A stretch of 64,000 bases of DNA from Neurospora tetrasperma FGSC 2508. Lineage: Eukaryota > Ascomycota > Sordariomycetes > Sordariales > Sordariaceae. Location: the NCBI RefSeq assembly GCF_000213175.1, contig NW_009799101.1, positions 3,237,236 through 3,301,235 of the forward strand, given 5' to 3'. Made by a program: the position numbers and the translations under genes. Each line of letters starts with the position of its first letter. The stretch's first letter is position 1. This document shows positions 46,884-60,165 of the stretch, piece by piece. The notes below the pieces were generated by a model. That model was not told the DNA's origin. It did not search any database and saw only the letters and a list, made by a program, of their open reading frames with translations.

Positions 46884-49297
46884 CTAAAAATCTAGCTCGT
46901 TTCGCATCATCTCGCCTGTGTTAATCGGCTGGGGCTCGCTTATTGTCATGGGCATGCTCAAAGTCTGGAGGTTGTTGTACATGGTTGACTGGGGTGTTGA
47001 GCTGTTGCCATTGCTGGGTGCTCCTGAGGCGTGGACGTAGCCACCCTCAGATGTTGGCGAAGAGTACTCCTCTTCCTCCTCTCCAGAGAGGTTCGAAGTA
47101 CCCTCAGAACCGTCGCCGCGATCGTGTGTACGCTTGTGCCTAAAGAAATACCGGTCAGTATCAATGTCGACATGCGTCCCTCATGAGCAACTGATGTGTG
47201 CTGAGGAGTACGGTAAATTGGAAGGGGGAATGCATACTGTGCTAGGTTATCTGATCGGGAGAAGGCCTTCTGGCAGTATGAACAGACGTAAGGTCTCTCT
47301 TGTGTATGTGTTCTTACATGTCTGATTGGAAAGAAAGTCGAAAGGTTAGCATTGCAATAAGAGGATGGGACATCAAAAGGGCTATAACTATTCATTCTTA
47401 CCTCTTAAGGTGCTCCAAACGCTTGAAGACACGACCGCATGAGGGAATGGGGCAAGAGTGCGACTTCTGAGGATAAGGACCAAGCTCCGAAACCGTGGCA
47501 GAACGCGCGCGACGGATTACGCCGGGGTGGCCCTGGGACATCTGTCGCTCGCTCATGGGAACAAGTTCGTCATCGTTGAGGGGGCCGTAGCTCTGACCCA
47601 TGGATATATTCATGGGGTTGAGCGCAGGGCTGCCCTCGACGGTGGACAGGGGAGTACCGTGCCTCGAAAGCTCGAGCATCTCGTGGTGCTGCTGGCGGGC
47701 CATGTTGATGGCAGGGTTGCTGTACGTCAACCCAGGGGGAGAGTTGTCCGCAGACTCATCACCCTCGGCCACGGCACCGACAGAGGCAGACACGGACCTC
47801 CGCAGATCCGAGGGCTTGTACAACCCAGGAGTACCCGCGGCAATTGCTGTCGTGGCAGACAGAACTGATGGGGGAATGGAAGAGCGCCTCCTCCTCTGCT
47901 TATATGTGGGTGACCCCTCGATGACTGTGTAGGCGGCCATGGGAGAGTACCCTCTGGCATGGTCTTGAGATATGCTGCTAGACGCGTACGAGCGGGGGTA
48001 TGATGGGGCCGCGAGGTTGGATGGCGGAAGCTGCATCATGCCATTGAGGGCACCAGCGTTAAGGTGATCGGGAATGGCAGTATAGAGACCGGTCTCCTCA
48101 TTGGCGATATAAGCGGGCTCGCCGATGACGCCCATTTGCTGGTGAGGAGGCGTCAAGGGCTCAAAGGAGAGTCCTCTCTGGCTATAGTCCTCAAAATGCG
48201 ACGAGACGAACGATGGGGCAGGCGAGCACTCCAAGCCATACGCAGGCATGGAAGTGTGTCGCTGGTGTACCTGCGTGATGGGCACACCATTCTGGGTATA
48301 CTGAACACGACCATAATCGGGTTCCCGCTTGACCATTGGCTGAGGGCAGGTCATCGCGGGTCCCATGGTCATCGCTCCGTAAGAGACCATGGCCTCCAGA
48401 CCATCGGACAAAGGGGCCATTGACTGGGACATGGTTTGAGACATTTGCTGTCCCATGTTCTGCCCCATTGGCTGCATCATCTGCGATGGCATCGGCTGCA
48501 TCATTTGAGGGGGAGGCATCGAGTCGGCGGCGCGCAAGATGGGCGAGGTGGACTGGGACTGAAAGGCGAGTTGCTGGGCCGGAAAAGAGGACGAGTTGGC
48601 CTGCTGGGCCTTGGTAAGAGACTCGAAGAGCGACTGAGAAGAATCGTACTGGAAGGACAAGGCAGGCTCGCTAACGGCAACTGTTGTCGCTTCCTGGCCC
48701 ATCTTCTCTCTCTTGAGGTCTCTCTCGAGCGCATCAAGGAAGAGCCTGTCGTGGGGCACACTGTACCAGAAGAACACCTTTTGCTTCTTCTGCGTTCGGA
48801 TGCAGTTATTCTTGTACAGGAAGTCCAAGAAAGGGCTCTTGGGCTCCTCGAGGGAGGCATCGCTTCCCGCCTTCAGATTGCGCAAGTCCGAGAAGATACC
48901 TTCCTCAAACTTCTTCGAGTTCTTCACGGGACGGCCGAAGGCCTGGAATCGGAACGACAGACATCTCACAATGTCGGTACCGGAGATGTGGAAGAGGTTG
49001 TTCCATAGCACACAAGACACATACTCGCCAGTGGGTAGAAGGAACCTCCGGATGTATTGGTCTGGTTGCCAGTCGACGGGCGCGGAAATGAGGAAATACT
49101 TGACTAATTGGCGAGGAAAGCTGGCGTTAGCAAAGCACGCATATCGGGGGAGCCAATGGCATGTACGTACGGTTGTCAACCTGCTGCAGAGCTACCTGGG
49201 CATCATGTGGAAGAGCTTGCTGGGCCTCAGTGCTCAGCATGAAGGTCTCGGGTTTTTGCGAAGCGGCAGCCATATTGGCATGCTGCGAAGAATACAT
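46884..49297 (-). CDS. pp-1: Ste12-type transcription factor PP-1, 4 exons
   Basis: Exons are 49171-49297, 47402-49103, 47238-47321 and 46884-47139; introns are 67, 80 and 98 nt. The product is 722 residues. The STE homeodomain-like region follows VDNLKYFLISAPVDWQPDQY (from about 40) through the WNNLFHISGTDIVRCLSFRF stretch to about 155. A Met/Gln-rich segment follows. Two C2H2 fingers are C593/C598/H611/H615 and C623/C626/H639/H643; exons 2-4 meet inside the fingers. Yeast Ste12 lacks such fingers, while Ste12-like proteins of filamentous fungi have them. In Neurospora PP-1 acts below the MAK-2 MAP kinase and is needed for hyphal fusion, female fertility and ascospore viability. The start is the only ATG for 1.6 kb upstream. 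Confidence 0.97.
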
Positions 49298-50891
49298 TCC
49301 AAGCTCAAAAACCTCCTTGATAATCGAATGTCGCGGCGAGTGCCGTCGTAGTTCACGGGAAGTCTGTGATTATATGTTGCGATGGACCGACGACAATGTC
49401 TCGATCTGCAGTCGCTTGTGGCACAAGCGAGGAGTGATATAGATAGTGCAGTGGGTGGCGTCAACGCGACCCAAAGAGAGCAGAAGGGCGGCGAGGCAAG
49501 ACTATCGCCAAATGAAGCGATTGTCGTGGGGTGCGAAAGCGGGAATGGGAGGCGCTGCCTCTGTATATCTATGTATGTTTCTTTGGGGGAGAAAAGCGAC
49601 TCGTAAGAAATCGTCTTTCTCGTGTGTATGCGTCGTCGTGTCTTTGTCCTTTGCGTTTTCGTGATCCGAGACCAGCCCGCGATACAGTGGAAGGATGCAA
49701 TGTATGTGCTTCAACCCAAGCGCCTCAAGCGAATGATATCAAGGTGCGAGACCTCTCGACTGTCGGCCTCGAGGGCAGTGTATGTAGTAGTAGAAGGGCG
49801 AAAAGATAACCAGAACCAGCTAGGGTACTGACGGGAAAGGCGTTTCCGACCTGCTTGTACAATGTATCGTCCACGCGGGAGTGCGCAGGTTTTGGTTGTC
49901 GTCGACAATGCACGCCGGGAGCAGCCGCGACGGGGTTGTTGTTCGAGTAAGCCGTTGGGCGACGTCGTGGTCGGCCGGTGGGGGAGGAGGTAATATGCGG
50001 GGTGCGTGGTGAGAAAGTCGGGTGCGTGCCGGGCCTAAATGCCGGAGACCTGACCGTCGAATGACGGAACAAGAAACAATTGGTGATGGTTGAAGTGAAT
50101 TAAGCCTCACAGTTTCCCTTCTTCTTATTCCTTGCAGTGGTGGTGCGAACGAAAACGAAACCAATCAACAGGATTCTCCCAAGGATGGCCGGATGATCAA
50201 ACAGCGGGACGTTGAGCTTCCTCCGTGTGGTAGTGGTGGTGGTGGTGGTGATGGCGGTGGATAGAGGAAAGAGGCAAAGTCTGGTCGCTTAGACTGCAAC
50301 AGTGCTGACCCAAGGAATGAGTACGGACGGTCTTTCCAAGGATGTGTGGGGGAGCGACGGGACGGCGGCGAGCGGAGGGGGCTGCTGTTATGGAGATTGG
50401 GTGCGGTATGTGCGGGCGGCCCCTGGTGGGAACTTGGGAGGATGGTCGACTTGTGAATCGATGCTTCGTGGGTGGGAAAAGGAGAGAGCGTCTTGGGGAA
50501 AGTGCGTGCGCAGCTAGCCAGCTCCAAGACAGGTCTACTCGGTAGTGCCTGGTAATGCAGGGGAAAGGGCCGTGCGAAGTAGGAAGGTCCGCCTGCAACA
50601 GAAACAGAAAGGGGGGAAAAAGAGGGTTGGAGAAGGAGAAGTCTTGAAAAGGAAAAGAGAGGAACTTGTCAAGAGAAAAGTGGTCGACTAGAAGGAGAGC
50701 AAAGAGGGGGAGAATGGGCGAACAACGGGGTTTAATGATTTTCTCTCGCTTGGGGTCCAAGTCTCCAACCAGAGTGGGAAGGCCAGACCAGGGTGCGCTA
50801 TCTGAGTGGATGGATACTAATGGCTGCTAATTGCTGTGGCTCGCTGTGCTATGCTTTGCTCAGAAAAGGGTTGTAGCCTATCGAAGCTGCC
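49298..50891 (-). promoter_or_regulatory. ATG-free 1.6-kb leader/promoter of pp-1
   Basis: From the pp-1 start codon to 50891 there is no ATG on the minus strand in any frame; the first is at 50892-50894. The minus strand is pyrimidine-rich at about 50560-50740, as near fungal transcription starts, and has a CCA-type triplet tract at 50232-50250. A very long untranslated leader is the simplest explanation. Confidence 0.6.
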
Positions 50892-51315
50892 CATGCTATG
50901 AGCCCGGGTTGCAGCACTAACAGCAATAGGCGACGGTTGGGGCATGCGGCAATAAATACAACCTAATCACAGATACCCGACGACAGAACGGGCCTCTAGA
51001 TGGAGGTATTCATCTTGTCTGTCACTGCGTCGAAAGAGTGTCTTGGGCTCGCAGTTGGTGCGAAGCATCGTGGAAACTGACGGATGGGTCAAGTTCTATC
51101 ATGGCGCGGCATCAGCCATGAGATGCCTGTATGGCACAGACAGGAAGGAATGACCCGTCGAGGCGTGGAGACAAGGGCCCAACCTGTCAACGCCCACAGC
51201 TACAGCGAGATGGTAGGTACATTCAGGCAAGGTACCAGAATGGAATCCAACATCCAGTAGTCTACACCATGGTCCAAGCGCGGAACAACTCATTCCTGGT
51301 CAACATGGCGAGTGT

Positions 51316-51339
51316 CTAGAGGTATATCGCGCGCGATAT
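51316..51339. repeat. TACCTCTAG motif copy 4 (inverted) abutting a 16-bp perfect palindrome
   Basis: CTAGAGGTA at 51316-51324 overlaps by one base ATATCGCGCGCGATAT at 51324-51339, which equals its own reverse complement. It lies 2 kb upstream of the pp-1 start. Confidence 0.7.
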
Positions 51340-53716
51340 GAGGGGGAACCTAGCGGAGGGGTAGACGTCAGAGTTTTTGCACGGCAAATTTATCACTACT
51401 CACCTATACGTATCTGCACTCGAGCAGAAGGCTCTGAAGTGGAGGGCGGTCGATGGCAACTTTCGGTTCACATCCATCGTCACCTTGGAGGACGAAGGGA
51501 CCGGAACCGCGACAAGGTCCGTGGGTTATTCTGGTGGCAGCTGCGGGAGAGTGTGACTATAGAGACATGATCTGGTCTTACGGTGTGAATTTATTAAAGC
51601 AGCGCTGCATTAACCGGAGTGGATATTAAGCCACAAAAAACGACTCTGTTGATAGGCTGTCCCTGAGAGTACGTACACTACTTGTGCCCGCCAGGGTGCA
51701 AGCTGGGATGAGCATGCCTGAACCGGACCGTTGTCTTTCTGCTTTTCTTTCCGTTTCCCGCCATACCGGCTGTTTAAGTGCTGTTCCTACGTGAATCTCT
51801 TCGAGCTAAACCTGGACTCTCTCTTATGACTCGGCCCAAAGAGCTCTGGGCAACAGCCTCCAGCTTCGGCACCCGACGGCGTACGCTTGAATAGAGCAAA
51901 CAGTGGCGTAGTATATTAATTATGACACATACTACGAAGGCTTAAAGACATTTACAGTTGGAGCAAAAGACGACGCTTTAACGAAGTTGCGTTGTTGCTG
52001 TTGGTTATATGGCATGAACCGCTCAATGATAGTTTAGATGACGAGTGCCTTACCCGCTGCATGGCGTGAAAAATTGTATTTGGTTTCTCCATCTGATCTG
52101 CTATCTCTAAGTATGCCCGTCTACGATACTCTGATGAGAGGAAAAGGAAGCTAGTGAGAATATCGTGATTACATGGTGAACAGAGATGCGAATAACTAAA
52201 AGGTCATTCCGTTTGCAAGACTAGTTCTGGTTATACTTGTCTAGTTATAGGCTCGTCGCAGCTTATTTACGCGTTTGTCTACAAAGTTTCCGGAGTAGTG
52301 ATCCAGTCTTTCGAATCAAGTGCAAACTGATTGGAGGGCAAACATACCCGAGGATTCCTCAGGGGAAGTTCTCTCTTCCATGTTCGTGAACCACCACAAT
52401 TTCCGCGTTCTCGGAAATGAGTTGAGGGTACGGCAGGCATCTTATAGGACCCCCTCCGAACCATGTGCTAAGTACCAAGGATCTTACAATGCCACAGTAC
52501 GCATAGGCATTGCTGTTTTATCTGTTGGCATGGAGAGCAGGGTATCATTTGTCGGACTTCAAATCATCGCAGAAAAACATTCGGGCTGTCCGAATGAGCG
52601 CAAAACAGAGTAGATAACCAGAGCAATGCAGAAAGTTGCAATCATTTGACACTTTCAACGACGGGCAGTGTCGTCATGTACGGACACTTGATGTGGTTTC
52701 AATCGATGGGATTGAAGCTATCTGGACAGTGCCGAATGTGCTAATGGCCATCAACAGCACGGGCCACCTCAATGCCGGATAGAGGTATGGGTGGGGCTGG
52801 ACGTTGGGATCTGGATCTTTGCCGGCCCAGGGGTAGCTTTCGTTCGACTCCGGAGCGCGAAATCTCGATCGGGGCATGAAAGCTTCCGCGGTTCGGCTCT
52901 TTTCTGATTGCTATCCATCGGCAGGAAGGTGGAGATTCGCGAACAACGTACGATATGATCATCTCGGAGAGTCGTGCACTTCTCCATCGATCTCTTTCGA
53001 TCTTTTGAATCCCAAAGGGTTGTAAGCGGGTCGATGGACGGGCCCGGGCAGGAACGTGGTGTCTGCTGTGCATGCAAGTGCGTCTAAGCACCTGCTAGTG
53101 TAGAAGTACCCAGTGGGAAAGTGCATAGCATTTCTCACTGCCTACAGCATATGTACCAAGATACGGGTATCCAAGGAAAACCAGAACGACATCACCTCTC
53201 AAACTCCGTCTTTTTACACCAAAACCGAAAGTTGTCCGTTGTATGCAACCAGCCCGACACTTGGAAGTAACGAACTGAACCACAGGCTCCCGACGACTCG
53301 TACGTTGCGTGTCCGCGGCTGATTGATATGGCAACACAGTCGACACAACCACTCAGTTCCTGGTTAGGAGGCGAATTCGGTGGCCTCGTTCAATCTGGAA
53401 GCACCCAAGCGGCAAAGTGCTCGAGCGGCGCAGGCACTTGGCGTCGCACAGAGCAGAGGGAATCATGATATTGGATTCGGTTCTCTTCTCCCTCTGTGTC
53501 CTCCTCGGTCTGTCTAAGACCTACCTCCATGTTCATCGAATGTCTCTATTCACGCTTTTCCAATTGTTGCACTGGATTCGCCATGGGACGATATCGTTCA
53601 ACTTCTTAGCTTGTTACTCTCTGCTACCACCGCACACTGAGCTCAGTCTGGTTCTCATACCGTGACGAGTCTTACGGTACTACATACTGAGGTCATCTCC
53701 CACAACCCAAAACCTA

Positions 53717-53752
53717 AGAAAAGAAAAGAAAAAAGAAAAGAAAAAGAAAAGA
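53717..53752. repeat. AAAAG-type purine tract
   Basis: Alternating runs of four to six A with single G. Simple sequence within the gene desert. Confidence 0.85.
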
Positions 53753-55779
53753 ACATGCGCTTTAGGCTTCTAGGCACTTCAACGGCCTGACTGGATCTCG
53801 TCATTGCTCTCCTGTGTTGGGTGGATGTCCAGAATCCAAGGTTTGCTCAGGCCAATAATAGTGTTGCCGCGAAGTGTCTTCGACCATTGCAGAGGGGTCG
53901 TGCTGAACAGTGATCCCAGCCATGCTGCCCATGCCACCCAGTCAAAAGTCTGAAACATGCTTCAGAAATAGCTCTGGGGGAGAAGGGCAAGCAGGGGTCT
54001 GACTTTTTGTCGGCGCCAAGTTCCAATTTTTCCCGGCACAGCGTCCAGCAAGCGTCCCATGCGCTCACTGAGAAGTCGACGAGCGCACCTCGGGCGCAAC
54101 CATGAACCGCACCCTTTCCGCCCTCGGCCAGTCAGTAGACTGCACAGGAGATGCGATCTGGGTGATATTTGGGGCGGTGCTTTTGATCTCCCATTAGGGT
54201 GTTTTCCTCTTAAGAGCCTCGGATCACCAGGAATGACTGGTGTCATTGCGCAGCTGGTAAACCCCACTAAAGAGGTGGGAAGTGCTGGATGGAGATTTTT
54301 CGATTTGATCAACTTACACCCTTCCTCTCATCTGGACTGCAAGTGGGTTAACCGACAATGCTGGGTCAGGCAAGAATGCAAGCCAGGCACCCAGCTGAAA
54401 ACCTAGTCGCCCGTTCCCAAACCAACTCAACCGTCAGAGTAAGAGATCAAGTTGATTTCTTCTGTCTAGACTCTGCCAGTACCCCATTCAATTTTTTTTT
54501 ATATTTTTTCCCCAAAAGTGTCAGGCAAACGAACCTGGCTGCTGATGCTCTCCTTCGTACAATGCATAAGAGCTATGCCGACACCATGACCTGGGAACAA
54601 AGCTCTGCCCGGCTAGGTCTGAGCTTCTCGGGACCTGACTACGGGCCGGCAGCCGATGGCCACGGATAGGATGGAACCGCTAGGCCTACTGTAGGGAGGA
54701 GTGGGGGATGTGCCCTTGCTGTTTGGACGGATCTCCACGATGTGATGACCAACATATTCCGAAACACGAGAGTGCCTGTATCAGAATATCTATGGCACGC
54801 CTATCTGAGCAATACTGTATGGCCCTTTTCAGGGCGCAGCTAGCCAACGGTACGATTTGTCATTCGCCAGAATACCCACTGACGATATTGACAATATTCA
54901 GGAGAAACACTATCAAGTGCCGTCTTCCCAGGTCACGCGCAGTTATGTTGCGGGCTTCCCGTCTACGACTTAAGGTTGAGACACCCTGCAAGCCAAGCTT
55001 TGGTTGCTAGGACGTTTCAGAGATATAGTCTCTTCGATGGTGACACTACCATAAACGCAGTAAACAGTGGCATCTGGGGCCTCGGTTGTTGGTTTCCCTC
55101 TACGGCCAGTCGCCGGGTGACTACGTCTCAAAGTCCAAGAATAGCATCACATACTTTGAGGGGGCCGACAAAAGCGGTCGCAGGCCCCAGTGCTCCTGCA
55201 GAGAACGAAGGCCCAGCACAAAGAGGGGAAAGAAAAAAAAAACCGCTGGTGGTTTTGCGCCGCACGTCAATCTGTTGGCTGTGAGTCTCTGGTGACGGTT
55301 GTGATTCGGCCATGCCAGCGGCAAAAAAGCGGGATTAGTGCAGCCAGATGCAGGTACCGGGCGGATCTACAGTTATGCAGAACGGGATCTGTACAATCTG
55401 GTGGATTTAGTGGCACATTGACATGACATACCCCGCGCGAAGAGGGGAACAGCAAGCTACTGAGGCGTCAAATTATTTTGAATCTATTGTACTCAATGAT
55501 GTGGCTGGTTCTGAAAGTCCACAAAACATCACGATGCGTATTATGGAGGTGTTGATGTTGGATTTGGGACGGGATCGAACGGGCGGCCTACGAGGTGCCT
55601 TTGGCGCAATGACGTCCCTCCAAGTTTAAAGCGGGTTCAGCATGGGAACAAACTGACAACAGGGGGGCAGGCAGCAAAATGTCACTGGCCCAAGTGGAAG
55701 GAAGGTAAGTTCCGTTCTTAACCGTCACTCTCACCTACAGCAGACATGGAAGGAGCAAGTGGCAGATAAGGTATGTACC

Positions 55780-55791
55780 TACCTCTAGGTA
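55780..55791 (+). repeat. TACCTCTAGGTA near-palindrome, copy 5
   Basis: Identical over 12 bases to the copy at 13891, preceded by a further TACC unit. Confidence 0.55.
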
Positions 55792-58700
55792 ATGCAACAC
55801 CGGCAAAGCCTTCCAGGTGTACCGCAGAAAGTAGCTGAGGGTCGAAGAGTGTTTCGTTTGCAACGAAGTACACGTTAGGAAGCTCCTTCCCTGCCACACT
55901 CAGCAAAAAGAATGAGGAGCCATCAATCAAGAATCGGAGGAAAGGAAGGAAATGGAATGTGAGTCCGTTTGGTCTTCAGACTTTGTCTTGGACACATCGA
56001 TCACGACGACAGCGCGGAGTCTCTCCCTGGATGCCGAACTGGATTGCTTTCTGATCTCTTGCCTCAGCAGGTCAACAATGTCATTCCTCGACCAGCCAAT
56101 GTCAGCATCACCTGGATATCGCTTCGGCACTTTTGTTCGGATCATTCCCCTCAGTCCGCTTTCTCACTTCTCACTTGCTCCTCATCTGTCTTACCTTCGT
56201 CCTAGGGAGATCATGTTCAAGAACATGGTTGATCTGGACGGCGTTCCAGCGAAGCGCACGGTACGTGATAGCAGGTGCCAAGGCAGGTCCTGAAACAGAA
56301 ACAATAACGCCGGTGAGGTCGACGAAGCGGGAGCTCAGATCTTGAAACAGAGGCTCTTCGGTCGCAAGAAGCGCACCTCTGCAACGTCAGCCGGGACAGC
56401 ATCCAGGGCAACCTCCAGTTGTCCCCCACGTCTCCCCGTCCACCACGACGGCCAATCGGATCTATGTTGGTCCTGGCGAACCCTGTCTGCTCTGTCTGCG
56501 TACCTGCCGTGCCTGTGGTGCCTGCGTCCATATCGCATGAATTGAGGCATGTTCTAGCATGCCATCGCGTGTCCAGAAGAGAACAAGTCCCCAGAGACGA
56601 AAAAGGGGCACAATGCAACATGACCCCGCAAATATGCACGCTAACATTGCAGAATCATTAGGGGACGCAGGAACCGGCATTTCCGCTGATTTTACCGATT
56701 TCACACAGACTGTCCTGCAGGACTTGGAGGCTGGTTTAGTCTAGTGTTGCCATGTCCACCACCAGACAAACATTATCACTCTGCGCTCGGACTCAGCAGC
56801 GTGCTTGTGCGCCCAACTCGAGGAGGAGAAATTACCAAACCCAGGTTAGATGCAACCTGGGAGTCGATGGTGTGAAACAAGCGCCCTTTGGGCCCACTGT
56901 GGGGATTTTGTCTTGGTGAGCTTGATCCAGCTTTCAGGGGCCAGGAACAGAGGAGATGAAACAAAAAAGGCCGTCACAGCTTCTTTCCAGAATCATGATC
57001 GTATTACGTAAGGTGTCCTCGGAAAGCAGAAAACGGTCAAGCGGACCACCGCCGGCGAGATGGAAGCCAGAGAAGGAAAAGGCAGGCGAGAAAAGGGGGT
57101 CACATCGGCTACGACGTTCCTTGCAAGCTCCACGACATCGACATGTGGGTAAAAGTCCGAAATTATACGGCTGCTTTCCGAGAAACAACAACCTCGCAAG
57201 GATGAAAAAGAGACCGACAAAGCCAGGATCAGAGAGACCTGGACCATTTCCGGGTCAAGTCAATGTCGTACGGCTTTCCACGTCCGTGTGTTTGTGGACG
57301 AATGACATGGTCTGGGATTAGTCGAGCACACTGGTCAGGCAGTGGTGCTTTCCGATGATACAACAACACTGCATTGCCAACCCATGAGGTCGGACCTCAT
57401 TCGGAACTCCACAGCACTTTTGGCCATCAAGTATTTCAACTTTGGGAATATCCCGAGGTGCCGATATGCTGGTCATCGGCTCGGCTGACCAAAAAAGGGC
57501 CAGGAGACGTGCCATCGACAAGATCAAATGTCCGTGCGGAAGAGCGAGGCTCAGGTTTGTCATTGGCTACGGGGTCAAAGGTCCCGTACCCAGGGCGATC
57601 CGCTAGCACGGCACTGGGAATGTTCGTGCACCAGACAAATCATCAATCGAACAGAGTGTCGAGCGTACACATCTCGGTTTGACCAAGAGAAGCCATGAAT
57701 AAGTGACGGGTTTAGGTTGATTCCAATTGTCCCTTTTGTCTGGGGTCTGGTGATGCATTCAGCTGCACCAGAGGTCGCCCCCAAATCAGCTTGACGACAC
57801 CATCTCAACATCATTCTACGAGCCGCACGATATCCGGATATAACCACTTTTACAATGATGTATGGAAGAGGCCGTACGTTTTGCGGTCAGGTCGTCTCTT
57901 ATCTTGGCTCATCACCCTGGGACCCGGGGACAGCAATGTTGGTTGACCGCACCAAGGGATGAAACATAGGTCATCCGCACTAAACACAAGGTTACTTTGA
58001 CGTATTTACGACCGTGTGAGAGACTACGAGGATCTGTACGAGTTCTTCGACTCATGTATGCAACGTCCTTGCGGGTGTGCCAAGATGGCAAGCAGCGAAT
58101 AGCAAAATCACAGTTACCCACGGTGCAGACTGGTTATCCAAGTGGATTGTTGTTCATTAGACTTCCATTACTGGAGAACCGGTATTCGATTCATGACTTC
58201 AAGGTCATCTGCCACTAGTCAAGTGGTGTATATGTACCGACAAGTAGGCGTCAAGTGTCTTGCCCAACACCACCACCAGAGGTTTATGCGCCACTTGTCA
58301 TGACCCTTAACGAAGACTTGCTCTGTGTGTCACCATTGACGAATACCCGCCTCATGTTTTATACAAACCTGAAGACGATCATACAAGCCAAGGGAGACGG
58401 GATCGACTATCTGAAACGGAGGGTATCCCAGCAGCTCGATCGCTCTCCGCCCGGTAGTTACCACTATGGTGATGGAACAGAGATGACCTCCCCCTGCTGA
58501 ACATGGTTCTCGACCGACTCAAGGGTACGACAGTGTGGTGGCTCAGTGGCAACATGCTAAGCGGACATCCGAGAAACAACCTGACTAACCCCAATATTGT
58601 GCTCCGTGTTCTCTCATGCCCGTCGCATCCTCTCCCTCAAATGGGAAACCATGTAGCCTATAGTTACCGACGTGGCCTGGTTCCCTTGTTTTCGGCCCAA

Positions 58701-60165
58701 TGGAGAGTATTGCCTTTTACTGTTGCTTTCTTTGGTCATCCGAAATTTTCGATATTTGGAAAGCTTCTTGGAGTCTCCTATGGAAGACATGTCGTTACTT
58801 TTATCATTTCTCTGAATGGAAGAGTATGTCAAGCTCTCGACGCTGTCGACAAGAAATTTCCGCGGCGCGGGCAATATCTTCACCCTTGACAACATGCGGA
58901 AAAGACACAGAGGGTTCTGTCTTGCCAAGGTGGTTTGGACTGGGCTAAACAACGGTTGAAGATAGACAAAGACATGATCATTATCCCGAAGATGTGCCGT
59001 CATCAACGGTACCCTTGATCCCACGCTGTTCAAACATCGAACAATATTGCGTGCAATCATAGACCACACCAGCTCTTCCAGTGCCTTCTTGCTTTGTAGA
59101 TGGAGTAAGTGTAGTGGCCGTTTCTTGCCTTCAAGGTTGACATGAATCAGTGGTATCCAGGCTCTGACTAAGTAAATCCAGACTGGTTGGCTTCTACCCT
59201 GTCTGTGCCCTGGCGACACAAGGTAACGTCCACAATTGTAGACAGGCACAAGCTGGGGATTCGTAAAGTGTGAAATTCGATTTCCAAACGTTGGGTAACC
59301 TTTTCCCCGGAAGTGTGCACAAAGGTAGGTATGTTCTCTCGTGTGAGACCACTTCCCACGACACAAAAATCGATAAAGGTTAGGCTATTGTACGAGGAAG
59401 ATGGGAAAACCAGATGGATGTCCGAAGAGTACTGATGATGACACTCAAATACCATTTAACCAAATCTTCTATTCCAAATGGAAAAATTGTTCATCAACGA
59501 ACAATCATGCCCGAATCTGTCGGGGGCAGCCTATCCCACACGGTTTGAGCGTTGAAAATTTTCAAAACTGACAAAATCATGGACCCTGTCACCTGGGGAG
59601 TCAGGGAAGCAAGCAAACCTTGCACCCGTGAGATTGGAACAGCGAAGGTTAATGACAGTATTTTTTTTGCCCTGAAGGCAATTTAAAGTTCGTGGATAAC
59701 CTTGACTCGCGCAGAATATGTGGCTGTTGATTCGATATAGTTCGTATCGTGATCCTCATAAGGGTTCAATAGGCGTACAAAGCTTCGGTTTCAGTAAGAA
59801 TGGTACGTCGACAGCGAAAACCTGTGGACTCTAGAGGGACTTAGGTCAGCCTTGGATTTTAGAGAACACATATGGACGGCATGACAGTGAAATAAAATCG
59901 AGTTGTGATAAGCGAGTAAAGTTGCTGCCTTTTGATTCCCGTTCGACCTTCCACTTTACAGTGGCAAGATGAGAAAGGCAAATCCCTATACAACTACAAC
60001 ATACACACCTCTATGTGCGCACATTTAACGACAAACCTCGACAACGAGTTCAAAAATATGAGCTTGCTATCGACAAGTTTTTCACTATACTGTCCCATTT
60101 TACAAACCTGCCTATGTACCCTTTCATGCGATCCTAGTCCAAATCCCCATTCCAATTCAATTCTA

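Larger units (their letters stand above)
50892..60165. other. 9.3-kb gene desert upstream of pp-1
   Basis: I find no gene. Composition is near 50% GC, so it is not a RIP-mutated repeat block; about 51590-52270 is somewhat richer in A and T. The longest frame (minus, 58614-59366) lacks an ATG at its head and any domain. The region holds an AAAAG-rich purine tract (53717-53752), a 16-bp palindrome at 51324 and two copies of the TACCTCTAG motif. It may contain distant control elements or non-coding transcripts. Confidence 0.55.

Noticed and set aside
58614-59366. 250-codon minus-strand open frame in the gene desert
   Set aside because: It opens at a TTG rather than an ATG, has no domain or signal, and its composition looks random; no supporting splice pattern was found.
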